A stretch of DNA of 64,000 nucleotides, taken from positions 1 to 64,000 of the forward strand of contig SFCQ01000002.1 in the NCBI GenBank assembly GCA_004558525.1, in the 5' to 3' direction. Source of the DNA: Clostridiales bacterium. Its GTDB lineage: Bacteria; Bacillota; Clostridia; Christensenellales; CAG-138. A program made the position numbers and the translations under genes. The notes under the pieces are model-generated. The model was not told the DNA's origin, did not search any database, and saw only the letters and a program-made list of their open reading frames with translations. Shown piece after piece: positions 39,278-48,213 of this stretch; the first letter of the stretch is position 1; each line of letters begins with the position of its first letter.

Positions 39278-41071
39278 ATGCAAAAGAGGGTAAACGGAAA
39301 CACTGACGGCATAAAGGACGCCGTTCTTGAGCGGATAGCCGGCATATACGATATGAAGCAGGGGCAATATGAGTTTGCCTCGCATGAGCTTATAGCTGAA
39401 ATCTGCGCTCTTACGGGCATTATTAAGCGCGAAATATCCGTGTATATAGCGCGTGACGGTTCGGTTGCCGACGTTTCTGTTGGCGACAGCGGGAGGGTCA
39501 GCATGCCCTCCATGCGGCTTGTGAGAAATGATGACAGGCTGTGCGGCGTGAGGTGCCTGCATACGCACCCTAATGGCGACGGCAGGCTGAGCGGCGTCGA
39601 TCTTGGCACGCTGAGGAGCATGATGCTTGACGCTATGGCTTCTGTCGGCGTGAAGGAGGACGGCACGGCAACGTCGATGTACGCGGCATATGTTGGCGAG
39701 ATGGCGGATAATGAGCGTCAGGCGCTTGTGTATGGCCCTATGCGGCCATATAAGTTGCCGCAAAGGCAGTTGATACAGGAAATATATATTGCGGACGACA
39801 GGCTGAAGAGCAGCACAAAGGACACCAGGGACGATGTTCCGGAAAGAGCAGTGCTTGTTGGGCTTGAAAACGACGAGGATTACGACACCATAGAGGAGCT
39901 TGCCCAGCTTGCAAAAACCGCCGGAGCCAACGTGGTTGCGCGCAGTGTGCAGAAAAGAAGGACGCCGGACAACGCAACATACATAGGCAGCGGTAAGGTG
40001 GACGAGCTTAGCCTGCTTGCGAGCGAGACGCAGGCTGACCTGTTCATATTCGATGATGAGCTTACCGGCACACAGCTTAGAAATCTTGAAACGAGGCTTG
40101 GCGTACATACCATAGACCGCACCGCGCTTATATTGGATATATTTGCCCAGCGCGCGCAGTCGAGGGAGGGCAGGCTTCAGGTAGAGCTTGCGCAGATGAA
40201 GTATAACCTGACCAGGCTGACCGGACAGGGGACGGCGCTTTCCCGCCTTGGCGGCGGCATAGGCACAAGAGGCCCGGGCGAAAAGAAGCTTGAAATAGAC
40301 AGGAGACGCATAAGAAGGCGCATATTCGAGCTTGGCGAGGAGCTTAAAGAGGTCGAGAAGCAGCGCGGCCTGAGGCGGGAGAGGCGTGAGAAAAACACGA
40401 TGCCCCTGGTGGCGCTTGTAGGCTACACAAACGCGGGCAAATCGACTTTTTTGAACTCCGTATCAGATGCAGGCGTGCTTGCGGAGGATAAGCTGTTTGC
40501 AACGCTTGATCCTGTTGTAAGGCAGATAACGCTGCCCGATGGCATGGATATACTGCTTTCGGACACGGTAGGCTTTATAAACAAGCTGCCGCACGATCTT
40601 ATTGAGGCGTTCAAGTCAACGCTTGAGGAGGCGGCGAATGCGGATATCATACTGCATGTTGTTGATATATCAAGCGACCATTATCAAGCCGAAATGAGGG
40701 TGGTAGAGGACGTTATCGCCTCGCTTGGCGCGGCGGACATACCGAGGATAAATGTTTATAATAAAATAGACCTTATCGACGTAAGGCCAAAGGGTACCGC
40801 GGACGACGCATTCGTTTCTGCCGCAACGGGGGAGGGTATGCAGGCGCTTCTTAACAGGATAGAGCATATGCTTTCCGCAGCGCATAACAGGATAGAGATA
40901 GCGGTTCCGTATGACAAATATGAAGCCGTGGCTATCCTTCATAACGAAGCGAAGATAATCAGCGAGGAGCATACCGAGCAAGGCGCGCTCATAACCGCTA
41001 TGGTAGAGGAAAACACTATGCGCAAGCTTAAAAAACTGCTTGGGGAGAGTATAAGGACAAATGAAGAATAA
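39278..41071 (+). CDS. hflX: GTPase HflX with N-terminal JAMM-like domain
   Basis: 597 residues, about 170 more than E. coli HflX. Residues about 1-165 are an extra domain with E52 and an H95-T-H97 ... S105-G-V-D108 array, i.e. the HxH-x7-SxxD zinc motif of JAMM/MPN proteases. The rest is canonical: the HflX glycine-rich segment (G-G-G-I-G-T-R-G-P-G-E-K), P-loop G-Y-T-N-A-G-K-S-T, D-T-V-G-F and N-K-I-D. HflX splits stalled or stressed ribosomes. Similar long HflX proteins occur in Clostridia; protease activity of the extra domain is not established to my knowledge. Confidence 0.93.
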   Translation: MQKRVNGNTDGIKDAVLERIAGIYDMKQGQYEFASHELIAEICALTGIIKREISVYIARDGSVADVSVGDSGRVSMPSMRLVRNDDRLCGVRCLHTHPNGDGRLSGVDLGTLRSMMLDAMASVGVKEDGTATSMYAAYVGEMADNERQALVYGPMRPYKLPQRQLIQEIYIADDRLKSSTKDTRDDVPERAVLVGLENDEDYDTIEELAQLAKTAGANVVARSVQKRRTPDNATYIGSGKVDELSLLASETQADLFIFDDELTGTQLRNLETRLGVHTIDRTALILDIFAQRAQSREGRLQVELAQMKYNLTRLTGQGTALSRLGGGIGTRGPGEKKLEIDRRRIRRRIFELGEELKEVEKQRGLRRERREKNTMPLVALVGYTNAGKSTFLNSVSDAGVLAEDKLFATLDPVVRQITLPDGMDILLSDTVGFINKLPHDLIEAFKSTLEEAANADIILHVVDISSDHYQAEMRVVEDVIASLGAADIPRINVYNKIDLIDVRPKGTADDAFVSAATGEGMQALLNRIEHMLSAAHNRIEIAVPYDKYEAVAILHNEAKIISEEHTEQGALITAMVEENTMRKLKKLLGESIRTNEE

Positions 41072-41942
41072 AGATGCAAAAGGCATGGCGCTTGTGTTCA
41101 TAGCCGCTGTGCTTTGGAGTACAAATTCGATACTTGTTAAGAGCATAGAGCTGCCGTCTATTCTGATAGGCGCTATGCGGGCGCTTATAGCAGGCGTTGT
41201 TCTTATGCCGTTTATAAGACTAAAAAAGATAAAGTGGAGCCTTAAGCTGCTTTTTATGATGATAGCCTTTACCGTGCAGAGCACATGCATAGTAATTGCA
41301 ATAAAGCTGACAAGCCCCTCCATAGCCGTTGGCATGCAGTTTACTGCGCCTATATGGCTGTATCTGTATTCAAGGTTAAAGGGCTATCCGTTTTATAAAA
41401 GAAGGGTGATACCTCTTGCCGTGCTTAGCGCGGGCGTTGTCATATCCATGTTCTCAAAGGCTGAAGGCGTTACTATGCTCGGCAACATAATAGCGCTTTC
41501 CACAGGCGTGTGGTTCGCCATTGTTACTCAGCTCGGCAAGGAGCTTGGCGGAGACAATCCCGTGGGCATGACCAGCATAAACAACCTGTTTATGGCGCTC
41601 GTGCTGCTGCCGCTGTTCTGCCGCGACTCAATACCCAAGCTATTTGATATGGATACCGTTGGCTGGATAACGCTTATCACGCTCGGCGTGGTGCAGTTTG
41701 GCGGCGGATATGTTTTTTATAACCTTGGCCTCAGGTATACCTCCGCCGCAAAGGCGGCTATGATAAGCCCTATGGAGATGGTGCTCAGCCCCGTATGGGT
41801 GGCCGTATTCATGGGCGAGATACCGGATATCATCGGCATCATAGGCTTTTTAGTAATAGTGGCAGGCATTGGGCTTGAGGTGTTGTTTACTCATCGGTAC
41901 GAAAAGGCTGCCGAGGCGGCACGGCAGGAGCTTACGTCATAA
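41061..41942 (+). CDS. EamA/DMT family transporter
   Basis: 293 residues with ten predicted helices in two EamA repeats (about 8-135 and 150-280). Family features: W-S-T-N-S-I-L-V-K near the start and Y-T-S-A-A-K-A-A-M-I-S-P-M-E in the second repeat. These export or import small metabolites; the substrate is unknown. It overlaps hflX by 11 bases, so the two are co-translated. Confidence 0.9.
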   Translation: MKNKDAKGMALVFIAAVLWSTNSILVKSIELPSILIGAMRALIAGVVLMPFIRLKKIKWSLKLLFMMIAFTVQSTCIVIAIKLTSPSIAVGMQFTAPIWLYLYSRLKGYPFYKRRVIPLAVLSAGVVISMFSKAEGVTMLGNIIALSTGVWFAIVTQLGKELGGDNPVGMTSINNLFMALVLLPLFCRDSIPKLFDMDTVGWITLITLGVVQFGGGYVFYNLGLRYTSAAKAAMISPMEMVLSPVWVAVFMGEIPDIIGIIGFLVIVAGIGLEVLFTHRYEKAAEAARQELTS

Positions 41943-41958
41943 ATGCTTATTATACTAT

Positions 41959-41990
41959 AAAGAGGAAGGAACGCCGCCTTCCTCTTTTTG
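41959..41990 (+). terminator. Bidirectional terminator between EamA and MFS genes
   Basis: Stem AAAGAGGAAGG/CCTTCCTCTTT with a 6-nt loop and T5; the A-rich 5' side lets it also stop the convergent MFS transcript. Confidence 0.9.
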
Positions 41991-42009
41991 TACCGTTTGA
42001 TTCTATACG

Positions 42010-43272
42010 CTACCGTTGCATGGAGGCGTCAACATCCATGCAGTATATCTTCTTAACGTCGTTGCGCCTCAGATATATTGTAAAGAACACGGAGATGAAC
42101 GCTATTAGGTATAAGCCGAGGTTTATCTCTTTCATAGGCCAAAACTCGGCTACAGCGCCGGTTATAAGCGAGCCTAAAGACCCGCCAAGCGTGGTGAGCA
42201 TCTGGAATACCCCCGTGAAGCGGCCGCGCATATCGTTTGGCACATAGCTCTGCGTTGCCGATATGCGTATGTTATAGCTGGTTACGCCTAAAAGCCCGGT
42301 TATAAACATTATGGCGCACATTGCGTATATGGGACTATAGAACAATATGCCGGCTAAAGCATTGGTGACAAGGTATACCGATAATGCTATATTAAACTTG
42401 TTGGAAGGCTTGAACCTGTGCTTATAAAGCCCTAAGCCGCCAACTACCCTGCCTATTACGGCGCAGCCCATAACATATGTGTACATTTTCACCCCAAGTC
42501 CGGGAGTGCTTTTGAAAAACGGCAGCGCAAGGGTGCTTGCGCCATAGTCTGAAAACATTACTATGGTAAAATATGCGGCTATCGCCATCAAGCCTTTTTC
42601 GGCTTTGATGTAGCGCACACCCTCCTTAAAGTCGGATACATATTTTGATATGTTGTATGCTTCACCCACGGGCTTTATCTGCGATTCGTCTACTTTTATC
42701 TGCGTTTCAAAAGCCGCGGCTATCAAAAACGTGGCGGCATTGAACAAAAACAGTATATTAAGCCCAACATGCTCATAACACCATGCCGCCGCAAGCACCA
42801 TGACAGAAGCAAGCGGATATATCATGCTTGAAACCGAGTATGCCTTGGTAGAAAACCCGGGGGTAATGAGCATGGGATAAAGGCTATCGTAAGCTACCTG
42901 ATATATGCCGTCTATCGACCCTATTATAAGGCACAGCGCAAGGAACACGGCATAATTGAAAAGATTGAGCCTAAGTATTACAAATATGGCGAGATATAGA
43001 CCTGAAGAGATAAAGTCGAGCGTATATATCATCTTTGCCCTTGAGAACCTGTCAAGATAAGGGCCGGCAAGAAAAGGCATTATGACCTTGGGCAGGTTGT
43101 ATACGACGGCAAAAACCGCATACAGCAATGTTGAACCGGTGTAATCAAGCACAATAAGGCTTATTGCAAAGCCTGCGACGGCGTTTCCAAGCGTGCTTAC
43201 AACGGTCCCAAGGGACAATATGGTAAAGTTCTTAGTCCAAAGCGTTGGCTTTTTCTTATTCTCCATAAGCAT
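42010..43272 (-). CDS. MFS transporter
   Basis: 420 residues and about twelve transmembrane helices. N-terminal W-T-K-N-F-T-I-L-S-L-G-T-V-V-S and loop 2-3 G-P-Y-L-D-R-F-S-R resemble MFS drug-efflux or enterobactin-exporter-like proteins of Firmicutes. Substrate unknown. ATG 43272 is six codons' reach from a weak GAAAGG site; a second in-frame ATG two codons on is equally possible. Confidence 0.88.
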   Translation of the reverse strand: MLMENKKKPTLWTKNFTILSLGTVVSTLGNAVAGFAISLIVLDYTGSTLLYAVFAVVYNLPKVIMPFLAGPYLDRFSRAKMIYTLDFISSGLYLAIFVILRLNLFNYAVFLALCLIIGSIDGIYQVAYDSLYPMLITPGFSTKAYSVSSMIYPLASVMVLAAAWCYEHVGLNILFLFNAATFLIAAAFETQIKVDESQIKPVGEAYNISKYVSDFKEGVRYIKAEKGLMAIAAYFTIVMFSDYGASTLALPFFKSTPGLGVKMYTYVMGCAVIGRVVGGLGLYKHRFKPSNKFNIALSVYLVTNALAGILFYSPIYAMCAIMFITGLLGVTSYNIRISATQSYVPNDMRGRFTGVFQMLTTLGGSLGSLITGAVAEFWPMKEINLGLYLIAFISVFFTIYLRRNDVKKIYCMDVDASMQR

Positions 43273-43409
43273 GGATGCCTTTCAAATAGATTTAGGCGCC
43301 TGCCGCATGAGCATTGCGGCGCAGCATTGTAATGAATGCGGTGCATCATGCGCAACAGAGAGCTTATGCGCTTAACTGCGGCTGCTCTGCGGCAGGCTTA
43401 ACGAGAGGA

Positions 43410-44327
43410 TTACGCTTCAAACTCAGCGTGTATCGAACCGTTGACGGTCTCGGCAAACAGTCTGTACTCGGCAACGTTGCTGCGTATGCTGGTCTGCTTG
43501 CGCTGCTTTTCGCCGTTAATGTATACCGAGCCGGAAACTGTCTCAAAGTTTGCGTTAAAAGCGCTCAGCGGCATAGAGGTTTTGAACGTTATTGCGCCGT
43601 TCACGCTTTCAAGATGCAGCTTGCCCATAAGCTCGCCTGTCATCTTAAGCTCGCCGTTCACCGTTTCACAGTGGCACTCCTCGCTCACACGGCAATCCTG
43701 AACAGATATTGCGCCGTTCACGTTTTCGCAGTGTATCTTGCGGGCCTGTACGCCGCTTATGCTGTGCGTGCCGTTAACGGTCTCGCAATGCAGGCTGTTA
43801 AGCTTAACACCGGGGATTATCACTGTGCCGTTTACGGTTTCTATATTGAACTTGTTAAAGTCAATATCGGGCACGGTTATATCTATCGTAGCCTGGCGCC
43901 ATGTCCTGGGGCTGAAAAGCTTGCCGAATGGAATACGTGACTTTTCCTCTATGCGCAGCACGCCGTTGGATATCGATACCTCCGGCTTTTTTGTACCTTC
44001 CGGATAGTTTATATCAAGCTTATATTCGCTGCCGAGTATAATCGTTATGCGCGCGTTTACGGTGTTGGTATCTATGCTTGTAAATGATTCGCCGTTTGTT
44101 ATAGGGTCGGGCGCAGGCTGCTCGCTGTTTCCCTGATCGGCGGACTGCGTTATTATCTCCCGCGCAAGCTTTTCCGGTGAACCAAGCTCGCTTATGACCT
44201 TTTCCGTGTTCTCTTCACCGGCATCGTCGAAATACTCCGCATAAAACTGTATGGCCGCTTCGCGCTCGCTGTTTTCTATGCACTCAAGGCATCTTTCCAA
44301 GCGGGACAGGTATTCTTTCTTCGTCAT
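43410..44327 (-). CDS. HAAS/DUF1700 plus DUF4097 protein
   Basis: 305 residues from ATG 44327 (GGAGG upstream). Residues about 1-60 are the HAAS/DUF1700 helical domain (M-T-K-K-E-Y-L-S-R-L...S-E-L-G-S-P-E-K-L-A). Residues about 90-300 are DUF4097 with E-T-V-N-G repeats spaced about 20 residues apart. No transmembrane helix is evident, unlike the first member at 19055. HAAS domains are encoded with PadR regulators as signal partners, which matches this operon. Confidence 0.88.
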   Translation of the reverse strand: MTKKEYLSRLERCLECIENSEREAAIQFYAEYFDDAGEENTEKVISELGSPEKLAREIITQSADQGNSEQPAPDPITNGESFTSIDTNTVNARITIILGSEYKLDINYPEGTKKPEVSISNGVLRIEEKSRIPFGKLFSPRTWRQATIDITVPDIDFNKFNIETVNGTVIIPGVKLNSLHCETVNGTHSISGVQARKIHCENVNGAISVQDCRVSEECHCETVNGELKMTGELMGKLHLESVNGAITFKTSMPLSAFNANFETVSGSVYINGEKQRKQTSIRSNVAEYRLFAETVNGSIHAEFEA

Positions 44328-44500
44328 CTTACAAATCCTCCTGTTTTTGTCATGATGCAACGCTCGGCTTCAAGCTGGATTATAGCTACATCGCGCTGCA
44401 TCTCGTATTTATCAGGCCTGCTCATGCCTGTGCGCCTTTCGCTTGTGCTGCATATGCCGTCCTTTGTACGCCGGTTTGATGAGCTTATAAAACTAAACAT
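44324..44500 (-). CDS. Small protein of the PadR operon
   Basis: 58 residues, rich in Ser, Arg and Met (M-F-S-F-I-S-S-S-N-R-R). The start is ATG 44500, seven bases after GGAGG; an in-frame ATG at 44515 contains that site. It overlaps the padR stop by 8 bases and the next start by 4 bases (ATGA), which supports real translation. No family recognised. Confidence 0.6.
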   Translation of the reverse strand: MFSFISSSNRRTKDGICSTSERRTGMSRPDKYEMQRDVAIIQLEAERCIMTKTGGFVR

Positions 44501-44813
44501 TTTGATTACCTCCATATAGTAGCGAATCTACCTTATCCGTATATTCCTTCCATTCGCGCCTGTATTCGTTCAGCTTTTCATGTCCGGCTGCCGTAAGCGC
44601 GTAATATCGCCTTAATCTGCCGGAAAACGGCTGGTCATATGTTGAAAGCAGACCGTCCTTTTGCAGCCTTCTAAGCACAGGATACAGGGTCGATTCCGAT
44701 ATATCCATGACCTGCTTCACGCTTTGCGTAAGCACATAGCCATATGCGTCCTGATCGTCAAGCACCGCGAGCACACATGCATCAAGCAGCGCCGAGCCTA
44801 ATTGAAATCCCAT
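44493..44813 (-). CDS. PadR family transcriptional regulator
   Basis: 106 residues: winged helix with L-L-D-A-C-V-L-A-V-L, Y-G-Y-V-L-T-Q, E-S-T-L-Y-P-V-L-R-R-L-Q-K-D-G-L-L and the PadR-specific R-R-Y-Y-A-L-T-A-A-G. Likely represses its own operon by binding the palindrome at 44836-44856 and releases it on ligand or partner binding. Confidence 0.94.
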   Translation of the reverse strand: MGFQLGSALLDACVLAVLDDQDAYGYVLTQSVKQVMDISESTLYPVLRRLQKDGLLSTYDQPFSGRLRRYYALTAAGHEKLNEYRREWKEYTDKVDSLLYGGNQNV

Positions 44814-44835
44814 AGCTGCCTCCTTCCTACGTGCA

Positions 44836-44866
44836 ATATTATATGACGTATAATATAATATGTCAA
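44836..44866 (-). promoter_or_regulatory. padR promoter with overlapping palindromic operator
   Basis: Consensus promoter: -35 TTGACA (44866-44861), 17-base spacer, -10 TATAAT (44843-44838). A perfect inverted repeat ATATTATA-5-TATAATAT (44836-44856) covers the -10 box and most of the spacer, which is where an autorepressor would bind. Confidence 0.75.
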
Positions 44867-44977
44867 CGCTTTATTACGAAAAAAACAATATTATTTTTTG
44901 CGCAAAGCATGAGAGGGCTGTTTATTCCTATTAGTATGTGATAAAATCGGTGGTGTACAAAATGCAGGGGTGAGCAT

Positions 44978-45655
44978 ATGAGCAAAACAAAAATAATAGC
45001 GATAGAAGGAATAGACGGCGGGGGAAAGGGCGTTCAGGTGAGCGCGCTCACAAAGAACCTTGAAGCGCTTGGCTACAGCGTTGCAAGACGCGACTACCCT
45101 ATGTATGATGCTTACTTTGGCGCACAGATAGGCAGGCTGCTTTCCGGCGCAGATGGGATACGCGCGGATGAGATAGACGGCAAGAGCATGGCGCTATGGT
45201 TCGCGCTGGATAGATGGGAAAGCTTTAAGAATTATACCGATGGCGAAACGGATTTTCTTATTATTAACAGGTTTGTGCTTTCAAATGCCGTGTACCAGAG
45301 TATACGCGACATAGACATGGGTAAGCCTGACATAGTTGATTGGGTGATGGAGCTTGAATATGAACATTTTGGACTGCCTAAGCCGGATCTTAATATTGTA
45401 TTCTCCATCATGCCAAAGACGGCGGAAGAGAACGTGTTGAAAAAAGGATATCGCGGCTATGTGGGCGAAGGCAAAGACGTTTACGAATCCAGCCATGACA
45501 TACAGCGGCGCGCAATGAATAAATATATGGAAATAGCGGCAAAAATGCAGGATGTTGAAGTCATATACTGTATGGAAGGCGGCAGGCTGAAAAGCATTGA
45601 AGAAATTTCCAAAGCGGTTATGGCGGCCATAAAAAGCAGAGGTTTTCTGGATTAA
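44978..45655 (+). CDS. Thymidylate kinase-like protein with altered P-loop
   Basis: 225 residues of the dTMP kinase fold. N-terminal I-A-I-E-G-I-D-G-G-G-K-G-V-Q corresponds to the P-loop, but the Ser/Thr normally following the Lys is Gly. The D-R-Y motif reads I-N-R-F-V-L-S-N. Adenine-side and LID regions are recognisable (G-Y-R-G-Y-V-G-E-G-K-D). It may be a true dTMP kinase with variant motifs, common in Clostridia, or a paralogue acting on another nucleoside monophosphate. Confidence 0.75.
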   Translation: MSKTKIIAIEGIDGGGKGVQVSALTKNLEALGYSVARRDYPMYDAYFGAQIGRLLSGADGIRADEIDGKSMALWFALDRWESFKNYTDGETDFLIINRFVLSNAVYQSIRDIDMGKPDIVDWVMELEYEHFGLPKPDLNIVFSIMPKTAEENVLKKGYRGYVGEGKDVYESSHDIQRRAMNKYMEIAAKMQDVEVIYCMEGGRLKSIEEISKAVMAAIKSRGFLD

Positions 45656-45711
45656 TTGAGAACGGATGTTGTTATATGTACGCGTGCATACCTGTATGCT
45701 TAAAAAATTTG

Positions 45712-45740
45712 TTTACAATATATTATTTGTGAAGTATAAT
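45712..45740 (+). promoter_or_regulatory. SigA-type promoter of the oligopeptide transporter
   Basis: -35 TTTACA (45712-45717), 17-base spacer, -10 TATAAT (45735-45740), 89 bases before the start codon. Confidence 0.75.
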
Positions 45741-45829
45741 GGTTGTGCAATTTACCGATAGTTGCGCAAGTTGATGACGAGGTTTCCTGCGCTTCTGCGC
45801 GGGTTAAAAAAACAAAAGGAGAGAAAACA

Positions 45830-48034
45830 ATGAAGAAAATGCTTGCTATGCTGCTTGCTGTCGCAATGATAGTAGCATGCTTCGCTGGTTGCCAGAGCAA
45901 CGCTCCGGTAGACACGAATCAGCCTGCCGATTCGCAGCAGCCCACTGATAGCAATCAGCCTACTGACACTACCGCTCCCGAGCCGGTCCAGCCCGAGTCC
46001 AACGTCGGCCCCGACGGTCGTGAGTTCGCTGACGAGCAGGTTTATCGCACCCTGTATTCCAGCGAAGTGACCACCATGAACTACCTGGTCAGCGGCACCA
46101 CCTATGAGCTGGTAGTCGGCGCTAACACCATCGACTCCCTCGTTGAGAATGATCCCTATGGCAACATCGTTCCCTGCGCTGCCGAGTCCTGGGAATCTGA
46201 GGACGAGACTGTTACCCTTATCGTTCCCGCCGTCAAGAAGCTTAATGACAATGGCGAGCTTGAGCTTGTCAGCGAGAGGACTACCGAAGAGGCCAACGGC
46301 CAGAAGTGGACTTTCCACCTCCGTGCCGGCCAGTATTGGTATGATGCGGACGGCAACCAGAAGGATCCCGTGACCGCTAACGACTATGTGGCCGCTGCCC
46401 GTTACGTCTGCGACTCCGCTATGGATTGCTCCAACAGCTACCTGATGGACGGTTGGATCGTCAATGCAACGGAGAGGCTCGACTATACCGCGGCTCTGCT
46501 GGCAGAGCCGGTTGAGCAGGGCAAAGAGGAAGGCAAGGACCAGGATATCGTTATCGATGCCGATGGCGTTATCTGGGAAGGCAAAGACTGGGACGAGGAT
46601 AAGGGCGTTTACACCACCTGGGTCGAGATACCCCTGACCAACCCCGAGGATCTGAGCGTTGAGGCTGTCGATGATAATACTCTTGTATATCATCTTGTGA
46701 AGCCCCGTCCGTATTTCCCGACCGCGCTGCAGTTTGGTACCTATTGGCCCGCTCCCGCCGCTCTGCTTGCTGAGCTTGGCGAGAACTATGCCCTTGACAA
46801 CTACTCCATGTGGTTCAACGGTGCGTACATACTGTCCACCTTCAAGCCTCAGGAGAAGCGCATCTACACCAAGAACGTGAACAACTGGGATGCCGAGCAC
46901 ATCTATATTGAGAGCATCGAGCAGACCTACAATGCTGAAGCTTCCACCATCGCTCCCGAGCTGTTCCTCCGCGGCGAGGTTGACTACGCTGACATCGGTT
47001 CCGACATCGTTGCCGATTGGCTGAGCGACCCCGAGAAGAGCCAGATGATATCCAGCTCCCGCGTAACCGGCGACTATTCCTACTTCTTCGGCTTCAACTT
47101 CGAGCCCACGTTCGATGCTGAGTATGAGCCCGAGAACTGGGTCATCGCTGTTAACAACGAGAATTTCCGTAAGGCCGTATTCCACGGCATTGACAGGGAT
47201 GGTTACCTTGCCGCCAAGTATCCTGGTGACGATCCTGAAATCCACAAGATCAACACCGTCACCCCGAAGGGCTTCTCCGTAAACAATGGTAAGGACTTCG
47301 TCATGTACGGCGGACTTGCCAAGTATACCGAGACTGAGAGCTTCAACGAGCAGCTTGCCGTTGAATACAGGGATAAGGCCAAGACAGAGCTTGAAGCCGC
47401 CGGCTGCAAGTTCCCCATCAAGGTTCCCATCAACTATAACTCCTCCTCTTCCTCTTGGGGTAATGCCACCGTCGTGCTCGAGCAGCAGCTTGAGAACCTC
47501 CTCGGTGCAGACTTTATAGACATCATAGTAGTTTCCTACTCCGGCAACTCCTTCCTTAAAGAGACCCGTCGTAACGGTAACTACGCTCTGCAGGAGCTCA
47601 ACTGGGGCGCCGACTTCATGGATCCTGAGACTTGGGCCGACCCGTTCGAGCGCGAGAACAGCTACAACTTCTTCTGCCACGATACGGATACCTACAACGT
47701 CTATAGGGATACCAAGACTGAAGAGACTAACGCTCTGATAGATCAGTACTATGCTCTGGTAGACGAAGCTCGCACCAAGACCGGCGATATGGATGAGCGC
47801 TTTGAGGCGTTTGCCGCTGCCGAGAGCTTCTATATTGACCATGCTATCGTGGTCCCCGGCTTCATCTCCGGCGGTTCCTACTGCGCCACCAAGCTTAACG
47901 GCTTCGAAGGCCAGTACGCCATGATGGGTCAGTCCTCCAGCCGTTATAAGGGTCAGCATCTCTATAAGACCGCTATGAGTCAGGATATGTTTGATGCCCA
48001 GTATAACGAGTGGTATGCCTCCATGGGCAACTGA
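45830..48034 (+). CDS. oppA: Oligopeptide-binding lipoprotein (SBP family 5)
   Basis: 734 residues from ATG 45830 (AAAAGGAGA upstream). Signal peptide M-K-K-M-L-A-M-L-L-A-V-A-M with lipobox F-A-G-C (Cys near 20), so it is lipid-anchored outside the cell. A short Asn/Gln/Pro/Thr linker precedes the class-5 binding domain (N-W-D-A-E-H-I-Y-I-E-S-I-E). Longer than typical OppA (about 540), with inserted segments around residues 140-200. First gene of oppABCDF. C-ending codons dominate, so expression is probably very high. Peptide binding is by family; the exact ligand is unknown. Confidence 0.92.
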   Translation: MKKMLAMLLAVAMIVACFAGCQSNAPVDTNQPADSQQPTDSNQPTDTTAPEPVQPESNVGPDGREFADEQVYRTLYSSEVTTMNYLVSGTTYELVVGANTIDSLVENDPYGNIVPCAAESWESEDETVTLIVPAVKKLNDNGELELVSERTTEEANGQKWTFHLRAGQYWYDADGNQKDPVTANDYVAAARYVCDSAMDCSNSYLMDGWIVNATERLDYTAALLAEPVEQGKEEGKDQDIVIDADGVIWEGKDWDEDKGVYTTWVEIPLTNPEDLSVEAVDDNTLVYHLVKPRPYFPTALQFGTYWPAPAALLAELGENYALDNYSMWFNGAYILSTFKPQEKRIYTKNVNNWDAEHIYIESIEQTYNAEASTIAPELFLRGEVDYADIGSDIVADWLSDPEKSQMISSSRVTGDYSYFFGFNFEPTFDAEYEPENWVIAVNNENFRKAVFHGIDRDGYLAAKYPGDDPEIHKINTVTPKGFSVNNGKDFVMYGGLAKYTETESFNEQLAVEYRDKAKTELEAAGCKFPIKVPINYNSSSSSWGNATVVLEQQLENLLGADFIDIIVVSYSGNSFLKETRRNGNYALQELNWGADFMDPETWADPFERENSYNFFCHDTDTYNVYRDTKTEETNALIDQYYALVDEARTKTGDMDERFEAFAAAESFYIDHAIVVPGFISGGSYCATKLNGFEGQYAMMGQSSSRYKGQHLYKTAMSQDMFDAQYNEWYASMGN

Positions 48035-48068
48035 TTGAAGCTTAACGGTATCAAATAAAAACCAGAAC

Positions 48069-48103
48069 GCGGCTCTGCTCTGTATTCTGCGGGGCAGAGC
48101 CGC
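48069..48103 (+). other. Stem-loop between oppA and oppB
   Basis: Perfect 10-bp stem GCGGCTCTGC/GCAGAGCCGC with a 15-nt loop and no T-tract. Hairpins here in binding-protein operons commonly protect the upstream mRNA or partly terminate, giving excess binding protein over permease. Confidence 0.65.
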
Positions 48104-48213
48104 TTGCTAATTCTCCTAAAACATGGCATACGAATTCCCTGATTACCTAATCTTTCTATATAAGCTGCCCGCGCGATGAATTGATAAGCCGGGCATAAAG
48201 GAGAAACTGAACA

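Noticed and set aside
45752..47959. 735-codon open frame antisense to oppA
   Set aside because: oppA has a signal peptide, lipobox, ribosome-binding site and family match. The antisense frame follows from the strong codon bias, which leaves few stop codons on the other strand, and matches no family.
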